Origin: Saccopteryx bilineata
Taxonomy: Eukaryota; Chordata; Mammalia; Chiroptera; Emballonuridae
Assembly (NCBI RefSeq): GCF_036850765.1
Contig: NC_089493.1
Span: 217,556,744-217,620,743 of the forward strand
Direction of reading: 5' to 3'
Length of the DNA stretch: 64,000 nt
Shown in pieces: positions 1-9,212 of this stretch. The notes beneath the pieces were generated by a model that was not told where the DNA came from, ran no database searches, and saw only the letters and a program-made list of their open reading frames with translations. Within the stretch, counting starts at the first letter, position 1. Each line of letters opens with the position of its first letter. A program made the translations under genes and the position numbers.

Positions 1-4
1 AACC

Positions 5-211
5 TTGCCCAGCATGCTGGGAATTGCCACTGAAGGCCCAAGGACATCGTTCACAAGCCTAAGGTACTTCTTCCAAGTAGCAGATAAACTGATCTCATTT
101 CTTGTAAACACAAGGGCCATCTACTATGCCTTCCCTGAATATTTGAGTTTTATTTATCCCTCAAAGATGTCTACTGTGGGTATTGACAGTTTGATTTTGT
201 TACTTTTTTAA
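5..211 (+). pseudogene. retroviral protease remnant of class I ERV
   Basis: An open stretch of 68 codons reads like the aspartic protease of a gammaretrovirus-type pol. It has a hydrophobic strand, then the position of the family's D-T-G active site read here as N-T-R, then a segment ending in a V-G-I-D run where the family has its flap. The catalytic aspartate is lost, so no activity is expected. The window starts inside the element, so gag and the 5' LTR are not seen. The integrase end follows only about 250 bases later, so reverse transcriptase and RNase H appear deleted. Assignment rests on pattern recognition of a short stretch and the downstream retroviral context. Confidence 0.5.
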
Positions 212-365
212 ATGTATGGTGTATCCTTTATTCCTCTTGTCTCAATGCCCCATGCCTATTGTAGGCTGGGACCTGATGCTACTTCCAGCTAGAAGCAGTG
301 ATCAGGACTTAAACTCTAACTGCAAAGTGTAGAAATGTAACCACCCTTTCCCTAAGTACTTGAAG

Positions 366-572
366 GATTTATAGGTTACTCAACAAACTGTTCAAAGACT
401 GTCCAAGAGGCGTATCCAGCATTACATCACCCAAGGACTGACTTTCACATGGATAGGTCCACACACCGTGATCCTGACAACTCCCACTGCTGCTAAAGTA
501 GAAAAATGGCATAACACCTATACATGTCTCCCTAATAATTGGACAAAAACCTGTACTGTAAAGCCAGTGGCC
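366..572 (+). pseudogene. integrase C-terminal (GPY/F-like) remnant, class I ERV
   Basis: In the frame running through about 448-570 the translation contains a W-I-G-P-H-T-V-I-L-T-T-P-T-A-A-K-V pattern. This matches the GPY/F chromatin-binding module at the C-terminus of gammaretroviral integrases (family knowledge). A conserved lysine/tryptophan stretch continues until an unrelated LTR-like sequence begins near 573. Stops occur upstream, so it is only a fragment. It has the orientation expected between the protease remnant (5-211) and the env remnant (1781-2400) of one plus-strand provirus. Confidence 0.6.
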
Positions 573-1335
573 AGGGCCACTATCACAGCCGCCTGGCCCA
601 TGCAGATTCGCATTGGATTCGGGCAGTCGGTAAAGAAACAACGGAGCCAAAAACTGGTGGGCCATTATCTTTAATCCTAGCTTGCACGGGCGGGCAAGTA
701 AAACACACATTGGGCTCCAAAACCCACTCATTCAGTGCTCACAAAGCTACTGACTTATCTGAGTTTCCTAGAATCAAAGGCTTCTAGCTCACCAGACTTA
801 TTGACCTCTGTTTCCCATCTCCTTCCTGCTCCCTGAACAAACTCTGCAGAAATTGGCTTCTCACTCAACACTCCGCCATCTTCGCTGCTTCTCCTGGCCT
901 CCTCCACATGGCCTTTCTCTGCTCTCCTCTCTAATGCTAATCTCAGGAACTGAGAGAGCAAGCTCCCGTTCTGCCCCCATTTTATAGTGTAGAAATCAAA
1001 ATCTTTAATCCAATATACAAAATAGGGAAGTCTCTGATACAAAGTCACTTTCTGAGGCATGATGGGATTGCACCACCCCACGTCAAAAAGGGTGGGAAAG
1101 GCTTAGTACTAAAACCAAGCCCCAGGCTACAAGCATCTTGCCTGCCCACAGCCCGCGCCCAACACACATTAATATCACCTGGGCGACAGGCTTCCATGTG
1201 AGCAGTACCATCTTTAACAAAGTGAGCATAATATATTTTATCTGCCCAAAATGTACCCTAATCTATCTCACCCCAAATATGAACATAATCCCACCTCATG
1301 AGCCTCTTCCAGTTTCTAGTACACTAGTCAATCTA
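573..1335 (-). mobile_element. LTR-like element inserted in class I ERV
   Basis: Read on the minus strand, this stretch has a TATA-like motif (CTATAAAAT, around 977-985), an ATTAAA poly(A) signal (around 669-675) and ends in CCACTGGC at 573-580. The same end and polyadenylation segment recur at 62057-62378 and in degraded form at 61437-61766, so this is a dispersed LTR family. Its 5' edge is uncertain; I place it near 1335, where similarity cannot be followed. It interrupts the plus-strand provirus just after the integrase remnant, so it is younger than that provirus. Confidence 0.5.
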
Positions 1336-1440
1336 AGGACCAAATGAGCTATACAGGTAAATCCTCTCCTTGTTGCTTTAAAAATTTCTATAAAAGTAGG
1401 TCTAGGGGCAGGGGGACTGGCCACTTCCCTGTCTAATTCC

Positions 1441-1468
1441 TGCTCTCTCTCTCTCTCTCTCTCTCTCT
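1441..1468. repeat. (CT)n microsatellite
   Basis: About fourteen uninterrupted CT dinucleotides lie between the inserted LTR-like element and the env remnant. No coding role is suggested. Confidence 0.9.
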
Positions 1469-1780
1469 GAAGCCCAGCGAATCCGTCCATATACATGGAA
1501 TCAGTGATTTCAAACAAACTGGGTGTCTTGACTATTGCCTTTCATTAGTCCACTCACTCTCCTATTTATTTTTCTAACTTTTGGACCCTGCCTCTTACAT
1601 TTGTTCACTAGTTTCTTACAGAACCGCATGCAGACCTTCGCCAATCAGAAAATTAGAAAAATCTTCCTAACCCTACACACCAACCCTGAAACCTGCCCTT
1701 GTAAAACAGAAAAATCTGAAACCCTATATCAGCAAACCTCCTAAATCCTACCTTTCAACTCCTACAGGTCCCCTAACCCT

Positions 1781-2110
1781 AAAGTTCTCCCATATCCCTG
1801 AAGAACTAGGAGAATGAATAACATTCACCTCTTAACGCTTCTCAGTCTTTTTACCCTTCACATAGTAAGGGGACAAGACTGCTGGGTCTTCTTGGCCAAA
1901 GAAGAGCCTACAAATGGACATGAAACATTTCTTTTAGCTCAAACTAAAGCTCTCCCATATCCCTGAAGAACTAGGAGAATGAATAGCATTCACCTCTTAA
2001 CACTTCTCAGTCTTTTTGCCTTTCACATAGTAAGGGGACAAGACTGCTGGGTCTTCTTGGTGGAAGAAGAGCCTACAAACAGACATGAAACATTTCTTTT
2101 AACTCAAGCT
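1781..2110 (+). pseudogene. env signal-peptide segment, tandemly duplicated (class I ERV)
   Basis: Two head-to-tail copies of a 165-base unit (1781-1945 and 1946-2110) differ at scattered sites. Each holds an ATG (about 1815 and 1980) followed by a hydrophobic leucine-rich run ending at an R/K-G-Q-D-C-W-type boundary. That is the look of an envelope signal peptide plus the first residues of the surface subunit. The first copy runs into a stop shortly after the unit, and the second copy continues with env-like but broken sequence to about 2440. Receptor-binding or fusion function cannot be inferred. The position between integrase remnant and 3' LTR agrees with env. Confidence 0.55.
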
Positions 2111-2471
2111 AACTGCTCTCTCTCCAGGGCTGCCAGGAAAGAATGTCTCTAACTTTGCCATGGAAAAACTTTCACCCCCACTATACAACTCTCCTTATCT
2201 CTGCATTCCTAATCTCCAAATACTTTCCCCCTTCTTTATCAGGTTCCTACAGGCCCAGATGAGAGAAATCTCTAGGATTACCTACAATCAAATGCTCCTA
2301 CACTCCTATTCCCAATACCCCAAGGAGAACTTCATGAGAGAAATATCAAATAGGTAGGGATGACAGCAGGAAGAAGCCGCCCCTCAGCCTGAAAAGTTCC
2401 TTCCTGAATGTTCTCCAAACCGCCTTCCTTTTTAACCACACATATTCAATCCTTCTAAAAACTTACACCAA
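2111..2471 (+). pseudogene. degraded env-region sequence, class I ERV
   Basis: This continues downstream of the duplicated signal-peptide unit, with short open stretches and many stops. No envelope motif can be named with confidence. It is interrupted at 2472 by a SINE and resumes after 2903. It is included because it lies between env leader and 3' LTR of the same provirus. Confidence 0.35.
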
Positions 2472-2488
2472 CAGGTTTCCTGTCTCTT

Positions 2489-2885
2489 TTTTTTTTTTTT
2501 TTGTATTTTTCTGAAGCTGGAAACGGGGAGAGACAGTCAGACAGACTCCCGCATGCGCCCAACCGGGATCCACCTGGCACGCCCACCAGGGGCGACGCTC
2601 TGCCCACCAGGGGGCGATGATCTGCCCCTCCGGGGCATCGCTCTGCCGTGACCAGAGCCACTCCAGTGCCTGGGACAGAGGCCAAGGAGCCATCCCCAGC
2701 GCCCGGGCCATCCTTGCTCCAATGGAGCCTCGGCTGCAGGAGGGGAAGAGAGAGACAGAGAGGAAGGAGGGGGAGGGGGGTGGAGAAGCAAATGGGTGCC
2801 TCTCCTATGTGCCCTGGCCGGGAATCGAACCTGGGTCCCCCGCACGCCAGGCCGACGCTCTACCGCTGAGCCAACCGGCCAGGGC
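2489..2885 (-). mobile_element. tRNA-derived SINE, GGCCCTGGCC family
   Basis: On the minus strand the element starts with GGCCCTGGCCGGTTGGCTCA, carries an A-box-like TGGCTCAGCGGTAGAGC and a B-box-like GGTTCGATTCC, then a C/T-rich body, a CpG-rich 3' domain and an A-rich tail (poly-T at 2489 on the plus strand). It is flanked by a 17-base target-site duplication, CAGGTTTCCTGTCTCTT, at 2472-2488 and 2886-2902. The tRNA-like head is a pol III promoter relic, not a tRNA gene. Confidence 0.95.
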
Positions 2886-2902
2886 CAGGTTTCCTGTCTC
2901 TT

Positions 2903-3282
2903 AAAATATCCACATGTCCTCCCACTCGAGAGGAACCAGACCAGCACGTCTCATGAGGTTCGTCCAGGGGACCATGTATCACCATGTCACTCTGTCCACT
3001 TGGCACTCACAGCAAGCAATGCACAATTATTGCCTCGCAACATTTTTTTACTTCCTCATTCAGGTGTTCGAGGACATCGCCTGGTTTAGACCTCACAGCA
3101 CAGAAATTAACGACCTCCTTAACTGGATGAAGGACTTGGCATGGCAAGGTTCCCTCTTGAATTCTCTCCAGAAGAAATAATAATTTTCCAATTTTTTCTC
3201 CCCTTTCTCCTCATCACCCCTTACCGTATATTATGAAATTAATAACTGCCTTTCTTTTATATTTAACCACAGAGTTGAGAAA
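2903..3282 (+). pseudogene. 3' env/untranslated remnant upstream of the class I LTR
   Basis: This is env-region sequence after the SINE. A frame through about 3060-3180 ends in a D-L-L-N-W-M-K-D-L segment and a stop at 3180. That is compatible with the membrane-proximal or cytoplasmic end of a transmembrane subunit, but is too short to be sure. About 100 bases of AT-rich sequence lead to the LTR; a clean polypurine tract is not evident. Confidence 0.35.
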
Positions 3283-3651
3283 TGATAGATGTGTGTATTC
3301 CAAACTGCCCTCTTGATGTTCCGCTTATCTGTCAGACCTCACCCTTACTGGACTATCGCCCCTGAGACAGAGAAATTTCGAAAAGCTGACAAGCCGCCCC
3401 AAGGAGGGGCTCTGGACATACTAGGACTTTTGATTCAACACCCACATGCTCGAAGCCCCCCAAGGAGGAGCATTCCGGACATACTAGGCCTTTTGCCTCA
3501 GTATCCCCTCAGGCTCTCCCAAACACTATACAACTCGCCCCTAGTCTGTAACCAGCGCTCTTCTTCCTGGGAGAAGTGCCCAGGAGGGTTCCTTTCTTCC
3601 TTGCAATAAAGCCTGTTACTCTGGTCTTTCGGACTCCCATGGATTCCAACA
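3283..3651 (+). mobile_element. 3' LTR of class I ERV
   Basis: This LTR-like block begins with TGATAGATG and ends with CCAACA at 3651. It carries AATAAA at 3605-3610 followed by the GT-rich stretch typical of an R/U5 boundary. Its U3 contains a 62-base imperfect tandem repeat (3391-3452 and 3453-3508, each with AAGCC.CCCCAAGGAGG and GGACATACTAGG), like the enhancer duplications of gammaretroviral LTRs. It closes the plus-strand provirus that opens before base 1. No partner 5' LTR lies in the window. Confidence 0.7.
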
Positions 3652-4234
3652 TACAGTATTTATGCATCATGAAGCATTTAAAGCTTTGTTTTAAATTATT
3701 TTCAAAGTATATAATTTTTTGTTTTCTGGGAAGTATCTTAGTAAAGGTTAGGAATTTGGTAGTGCAATATTTTTCTTTTATTTGAGGGGATAATCACTGT
3801 GTTCCACAATGCTACAAAAAGAACTGCAGGAGAGGAAAACTTAAAAATATATTTTAAACTTTGCTGGAGCTGATCTGTATACTGTTGCCCTTGTGACACC
3901 CCTGTCTGTAGCCATTTATCACTGAGACATTTTCTCATCAGTAGACATAGGATATATTCCCGACTTGATGTGTAGGGCTTCTGCTGCTTAGGCTTCATGA
4001 ATGTTAATGTGAATACAACCTTCTTTCTACATATAGGTTACTTTTTTTATTTTAATGTCAATAGGCACTGGCAGCCATGTGAGAAGCCTGAGTGATAGCA
4101 TTTAAACCACTTCTGCAGGGCTGCTGCCTGTTTCCTTTGTTTAAATACTTTCTCAATGATATCTGCATACTCTTGAATTGTTATTTATATTTAACAAAGA
4201 TGCAGTTATTCAACTTTTTATAAAAAGACAATAA
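3652..4234. other. no recognisable feature
   Basis: AT-rich sequence with short chance reading frames. I see no repeat, gene or regulatory element that I can support. Confidence 0.5.
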
Positions 4235-4328
4235 TCTTTATTATATGCAACTTAAGTGTCTGTTTGTCGCCGATAGCTTATTGGTTGCTTGCATAACTGT
4301 ACTAGCCAATGGGGTGAAGTTGCCATGG

Positions 4329-4490
4329 CTGAACGCAAATTGAGCAGGTCAGGGGGAAGGTGAACATTTGTTTGCATTGGCAATCATCTGCTTTTGAAAC
4401 AATTTGAGGCTGACCGCAAATTGAGCGTCTCAGGGGGAAGGTGAACATTTGTTTGCATTGGCAATCATCTGTTTTACATAAAAACTACGT
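4329..4490 (+). repeat. 81-bp subterminal tandem duplication in Helitron 1
   Basis: Two units start at 4329 (CTGAACGCAAATTGAGC) and 4410 (CTGACCGCAAATTGAGC). Each includes AGGGGGAAGGTGAACATTTG and GCATTGGCAATCATCTG. Helitron 3 has the same duplication with the same 81-base period (21416 and 21497), while Helitron 2 has one unit only. Confidence 0.9.
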
Positions 4491-4512
4491 CTTAACGAAA
4501 TTTCTTTTAAGA

Positions 4513-5523
4513 ATGCCTCCTAGAAAATAAAGCACTGAAGAGGAGAGAAAAGGAGCTAAAGCTGCACAAAAACGGCTTTCTTGACAAAAAGAAACCACTG
4601 AGCAGAGAAAGACAAGGCTTGCTTCAGTCGCAGAGCAAATGCGTCTTTCTCGGCAAAATGAGACTGATGAGCATAGAGAAACAAGGCTTGCCTCAGATGC
4701 AAGACAAAAAAGCCTGTCTTAACAAAATGAGTCCCTTGAACAAAGGCAGGAGAGAAATGCAAAAAAAACTACAGAGTAATGCTGACCAAAACGCAAAAAG
4801 AATTAAAACAGTTTCAAACGGAGAAACTTTAATTTTTGAGCATTCCTCTGGTGACATGAATATTAAATGTGAACACTGTCAGTCCTTAAACTTCAAGTTA
4901 GAAACTAATTGATTTGACCGTGGCAAGAAAGGATTTTCTCAATGTTGCAAGTATGGAAACATTTTAGTTCCACTAATTGAGAATTATCCACCACTCTTGA
5001 ATAAATTATTGACTAATCAGCATCCAAATAGCAAACAGTACATGGATAGCATTCGATCCATTAATAGTTCGTTTGCTTTGCGTCCATGGGAAACAAACCA
5101 ATTGACTTGCCTGGACCAGGACTTTATTGCTTTCGACTTCGAGGTTTTCCAATTGAAAAATAATGTCATAATAGCTAAGTCTTTGACTGGCTCCTCTAAA
5201 GGTGAAATATATGTCATTCCAAGAATTGATTTGGCTCCACCTCAAACAGGGTTGCCGTTTCAATTGAGACGTAGACAATTTCCTGTAAAACTTGCCTTTG
5301 CTATGACCATCAATAAGTCTCAGGGCCAAATGCTTAAGCGTGTTGGCATTTTTTACCTGAGCCTGCATTTGGACACGGTCAACTTTATGTTGCCTGTTCA
5401 AGAGTTCGTGAAAGAACGGACGTAAAATTAAAAATAATTGATGGTCCTCTGCAAGGCGAGCTTAAAAATGATGGAAAGATCTACACAAGAAATGTTGTGT
5501 ACAAAGAGATCTTTGACATGTGA
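4513..5523 (+). pseudogene. Helitron Rep/helicase, internally deleted and broken
   Basis: The frame starts MPPRK (ATG at 4513). It encodes a basic arginine/glutamate-rich N-terminal region with repeated R-Q-x-E-T and T-R-L-A-S units, then a zinc-finger-like segment (C-x2-C near 4870-4885, C-C-x-Y-G near 4945-4957), then a P-P-L-L-N-K-L-L segment that in the family leads into the HUH rolling-circle nuclease. At about 5077 it jumps directly to the C-terminal part of a PIF1-type helicase, with the I-N-K-S-Q-G-Q motif V region near 5311-5331. The later motif, Y-V-A-C-S-R-V-R near 5388-5411, is in a different frame because of a one-base change in a T tract near 5349. Two early stops (TAA at 4528, TGA in the serine-arginine unit) replace Y and R codons of copy 3. 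No nuclease or ATPase activity can remain. Confidence 0.85.
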
Positions 5524-5763
5524 ATTAACATTTTATTATTTAAATCACCTTTATTTATTAAGCTAGCGGTGGCTCTTAAGAAATGTACCGCCAGTGGTTT
5601 TCTTCACTGCACTCTACTTTAAGCAATTAAGCAAGTAGAAAGGGGAAACCTTGTGGGGCACTAAGCAAAAGGGCATCCTCGCCGCCTGCCCTGGGTAATT
5701 CAGTTTGAATTAGCAGACACCTTTGCACAAATCATTTTAATTATAATTTATAATATCTAGAAC

Positions 5764-5797
5764 AGCGGTCATTTCATATGACTGCCGGGCTTTCTAG
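5764..5797 (+). promoter_or_regulatory. Helitron 3' hairpin and CTAG terminus
   Basis: The stem GCGGTCAT / ATGACTGC encloses a 5-base loop and is followed by CGGGCTTTCTAG. In Helitrons a short palindrome just inside the CTAG end is taken to act as the signal that ends rolling-circle transfer (family knowledge). Confidence 0.85.
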
Positions 5798-6860
5798 TAG
5801 AATTATATTTTATTAAAATATACAAAGGAGGCAGTTAAGCATGAATTTTGGCCAAGTTCCAAAAAGCTGGCCAGTAGGAACAAATACATTGTCTTGGAGA
5901 AAAAGGATGTCCCCATTGCTCAGCAAAGCCAAAAGGCTTTTTAGTTTTTTGAGATCTCATCTGACACAGTTTTTATTAAAAGGCTGTAGATGAAAGAATA
6001 TGTAGTTTCTAAGAATGTGTGTTTCTGTCACTAACCTTTAGTTTTTGTGATTTGGCCCAGTACAATACCTGGCAATATCAATAATAGTTAAACATTCAAT
6101 TGATCAAACTATTATATTACTAAGTAATTACCTTTGATTCACACATATTTACATAAGGTTATGATTTAACAGAAATGTTTGAGAATCTTTACTATTGTAA
6201 TAGCCAAAAATCTGCAAATATTTTAAATGCTCATCAATAGCCAACTAGGTACTCTGGTAGATTCAAATAATGTAATTTTATACTTTTGTTTCAAACAATG
6301 AAGTTGAACTATATTTTTTGATGTATTCACTTATCTATCAATGTTTTGTTGAAGAAAAAGTAAATGTGAAACCTCTATTCTAGATATTGGGAATATAGTA
6401 CTTTAAAAAGTTTCTTTACTCATGGAGCTCCCATGACTAGGCATGTAGAAAAATCTTCAAAATGTGTTTTAAAGAGAAAAAAGTAAGTTGCCATATAAGA
6501 GGTATTGTTGTAAGGTACCAAAAGTTACAGAATTAATATTAATATTTTAGGAAGCTTAGAGAACATCTTATTAATTTGGGCTAGGCCTGCAGAGGGTTTT
6601 TGTAAGTGTGATTTCTATGCTTGTGAGATTAGCATCAAAACCAGGATGGCCGATGGCATTGTATTGTAAATGCAGAGGGGAAGGAGATTTGGATTCTCTG
6701 ACCTTCCCCCACACCTATAAGGAAGCCAGTGAATCGCTAGCCAGGTATAGGAAGAGAAAGATTAAGTTAAACCTTTTCTTATATTGATGGGCCTTTTACA
6801 GGCATTTGTCCCCATGGAAAGTACCCCTCCCCTCCTGAAAGCATGAGGTTAATGTATACA
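5798..6860. other. spacer between inverted Helitrons
   Basis: This is 1063 bases of AT-rich sequence. A weak old L1 3'-end-like run (about 6190-6300, TAGCCAAAAATCTGCAAATA and ATGCTCATCAATAGCC) is possible on the plus strand. The last 280 bases (from about 6575) may be LTR-like and may continue beyond Helitron 2 at 8741. No gene is seen. Confidence 0.45.
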
Positions 6861-7134
6861 CTAGAAAGCCCGGCGGTCATACGAAATGACCACTGTTCTA
6901 GATATTATAAATTGTAATTAAAATGATTTGTGCAAAGGTGTCTGCTAATTCAAACTGAATTACCCAGGGCAGGTGGCGAGGATGCCCTTTTGCTTAGTAC
7001 CCCACGGGGTTTCCCCCTTCTACTTGCTTAATTGCTTAAAGTAGAGTGCAGTGAAGGAAACCACTGGCAGTACATTTCTTAAGAGCCACCGCTAGCTTAA
7101 TAAATAAAGGTGATTTAAATAATAAAATGTTAAT

Positions 7135-8145
7135 TCACATGTCAAAGATCTCTTTGTACACAACATTTCTTGTGTAGATCTTTCCATCATTTTTAAGCTC
7201 GCCTTGCAGAGGACCATCAATTATTTTTAATTTTACGTCCGTTCTTTCACGAACTCTTGAACAGGCAACATAAAGTTGACCGTGTCCAAATGCAGGCTCA
7301 GGTAAAAAATGCCAACACGCTTAAGCATTTGGCCCTGAGACTTATTGATGGTCATAGCAAAGGCAAGTTTTACAGGAAATTGTCTACATCTCAATTGAAA
7401 TGGCAACCCTGTTTGAGGTGGAGCCAAATCAATTCTTGGAATGACATATATTTCACCTTTAGAGGAGCCAGTCAAAGACTTAGCTATTATGACATTATTT
7501 TTCAATTGGAGAACCTCGAAGTCGAAAGCAATAAAGTCCTGGTCCAGGCAAGTCAATTGGTTTGTTTCCCATGGACGCAAAAGCAAACGAACTATTAATG
7601 GATCGAATGCTATTCATGTACTGTTTGCTATTTGGATGCTGATTAGTCAATAATTTATTCAAGAGTGGTGGATAATTCTCAATTAGTGGAACTAAAATGT
7701 TTCCATACTTGCAACATTGAGAAAATCCTTTCTTGCCACGGTCAAATCAATTAGTTTCTAACTTGAAGTTTAAGGACTGACAGTGTTCACATTTAATATT
7801 CATGTCACCAGAGGAATGCTCAAAAATTAAAGTTTCTCCGTTTGAAACTGTTTTAATCCTTTTTGCATTTTGGTCAGCATTACTCTGTCATTTTTTTGCA
7901 TTTCTCTCCTGCCTTTGTTCAAGGGACTCATTTTGTTGAGACAGGCTTTTTTGTCTTGCATCTGAGGCAAGCCTTGTTTCTTTATGCTCATCAGTCTCAT
8001 TTTGCCGAGAAAGATGCATTTGCTCTGCGACTGAAGCAAGCCTTGTCTTTCTCTGCTCAGTGGTTCCTTTTTGTCAAGAAAGCCGTTTTTGTGCAGCTTT
8101 AGCTCCTTTTCTCTCCTCTTCAGTGCTATATTTTCTAGGAGGCAT
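7135..8145 (-). pseudogene. Helitron Rep/helicase remnant in Helitron 2
   Basis: It has the same architecture as the copy in Helitron 1: N-terminal RE-rich region, CxxC/CC zinc-finger-like segment, then the junction to the PIF1 helicase tail (motif V I-N-K-S-Q-G-Q near 7343-7363). At the junction (near 7580) it has one extra T compared with copy 1, so the joined frame is shifted here while it is open in copy 1. The T-tract lesion before the Y-V-A-C-S-R-V-R motif is shared with copy 1. The ATG (rc of 8143-8145) lies inside the target duplication of the SINE, so the 5' end of the gene is cut off from its promoter. Non-functional. Confidence 0.8.
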
Positions 8146-8149
8146 TCTT

Positions 8150-8532
8150 TTTTTTTTTTTCTGAAGCTGGAAACGGGGATAGTCAGACAAACTCCCGCAT
8201 GTGCCCGACCGGGATCCACCCGGCATGCCCACCAGGGGGCGACGCTCTGTCCACCAGGGGGCAATGCTCTGCCCCTCCAGGGCGTCGCTCTGTTGCGAAC
8301 AGAGCCATCTAGCGCCTCGGGCAGAGGCCAAGGAGCCATCCCCAGCGCCCAGGCCATCTTTGCTCCAATGGAGCCTCGCTGCGGGAGGGGAAGAGAGAGA
8401 CAGAGAGGAAGGAGGGGGGGAGGGGTGGAGAAGCAGATGGGCACTTCTCCTGTGTGCCCTGGCCGGGAATTGGACCTGGGACTTCTGTATGCCAGGCCAA
8501 CGCTCTACCACTGAGCCATCCGGCCAGGGCCT
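8150..8532 (-). mobile_element. tRNA-derived SINE, GGCCCTGGCC family, inside Helitron 2
   Basis: Minus-strand SINE with the usual tRNA-like head (8532 downward), C/T-rich middle and A-tail (T run at 8150-8160). Target duplication CTAGGAGGCATTCTT at 8135-8149 and CTAGGACGCATTCTT at 8533-8547, one mismatch. It sits exactly at the MPPRK start of the Helitron gene. Confidence 0.95.
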
Positions 8533-8880
8533 CTAGGACGCATTCTTAAAAGAAATTACGTTGAGACGTAGTTTTTTTGTAAAACAGATGATTGCGAATG
8601 CAGACAAATGTTCACCTTCCCCCTGACCCGCTCAATTTGCGTTCAGCCATGGCAACTTCACCCCATTGGCTAGTACAGTTACACAAGCAACCAATAAGCT
8701 ATCGGCGACAAACAGACACTTAAGCAGCATATAATAAAGATATCTCTGAACAAAGGAATGGCAGGTGAACATTAGAAAATACAGGAATATCTTTTAATAT
8801 GTAGAGTGACACTTTTACTATTGTATTACCTTGTAAGTTTTAATGTGTAGAAACATCTTTTTATGAATCTTATAGAAAAA

Positions 8881-9212
8881 TGTTATAAACTTGCTAATGA
8901 ATTGTGTCCCATCCCCCCTTCATCCTTTTCCCAAATCTGTATAGGTGAAAAAAAGGTTATAAGCTTATGCCATGAGTCAGGCTTTTTCCCCGCCCATGTA
9001 TAATTAATGGTATATAACCAGCCCCTAGACTATTATAGGGGCACACAATTTGGAACTGCTGCCCCATGTAAGCTATATGTGGCCGGCATATTTAATAAAT
9101 TTCCTCCTTTAATAAAACTTTTCCAAATTCAACTGGACTGGGTGTCTCTACGTGAACTCCATGAAATGAGGTACAGTGTCTTTCAGAATCTGCGGTGCAG
9201 TACTTTATAACA
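8881..9212 (+). mobile_element. solo-LTR-like element
   Basis: The block starts TGTTATAAA and ends TTTATAACA, a 9-base terminal inverted repeat of TG...CA type. It holds a TATA-like GGTATATAA (about 9009-9017) and two AATAAA-type signals (about 9091 and 9112) before a U5-like GGACTGGGTGTCTC. A matching target duplication is not evident, and the flanks upstream (6575-6860, 8741-8880) might belong to a longer LTR, so the 5' edge is tentative. Confidence 0.55.

Larger units (their letters stand above)
4235..5797 (+). mobile_element. Helitron derivative 1
   Basis: A rolling-circle transposon with both termini intact. The 5' end is TCTTTATTATATGC, inserted after an A at 4234. The 3' end is CTAG at 5794-5797, followed by T at 5798, which is the A/T insertion with no target duplication that defines Helitrons. 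Twelve bases inside the 3' end lies an 8-bp stem (5765-5772 with 5778-5785, one G-T pair). The element is 1563 bp, far shorter than an autonomous Helitron. It keeps the start and end of the Rep/helicase gene but lacks the HUH nuclease and the helicase core. Near its 5' end an 81-bp unit is tandemly duplicated (4329-4409 and 4410-4490). Confidence 0.9.
6861..8740 (-). mobile_element. Helitron derivative 2 (inverted, with SINE inside)
   Basis: On the minus strand the element begins TCTTTATTATATGC (8740 downward) and ends with CTAG at 6864-6861. It is flanked by A (5') and T (3') on that strand. The hairpin is at 6873-6893 with stem GTGGTCAT / ATGACCGC. Without the SINE at 8150-8532 it is about 1.48 kb, so it matches Helitron 1 apart from having a single 81-bp subterminal unit. 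It carries the same internal junction joining Helitron_like_N to the helicase C-terminus as copy 1. Confidence 0.9.

Noticed and set aside
2455..2947. Long overlapping reading frames in all SINEs of the GGCCCTGGCC family (also at 7827-8536, 15022-15430, 17732-18226, 37682-38124, 40829-41399, 42574-43064, 45685-46163, 48373-48788)
   Set aside because: The same peptides recur at every SINE copy in several frames because the element is GC-rich and low in stops. They follow the SINE boundaries and target duplications, not gene structure.
5006..5401. 131-codon minus-strand frame in Helitron 1 and its twin at 7257-7598
   Set aside because: Antisense shadow of the helicase tail, which matches the family on the other strand.
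6575..9212. A single long LTR interrupted by Helitron 2
   Set aside because: Plausible by context, but no similarity between the two flanks and a known LTR could be shown, and the 8881-9212 block already has its own inverted termini. Kept only as a note.
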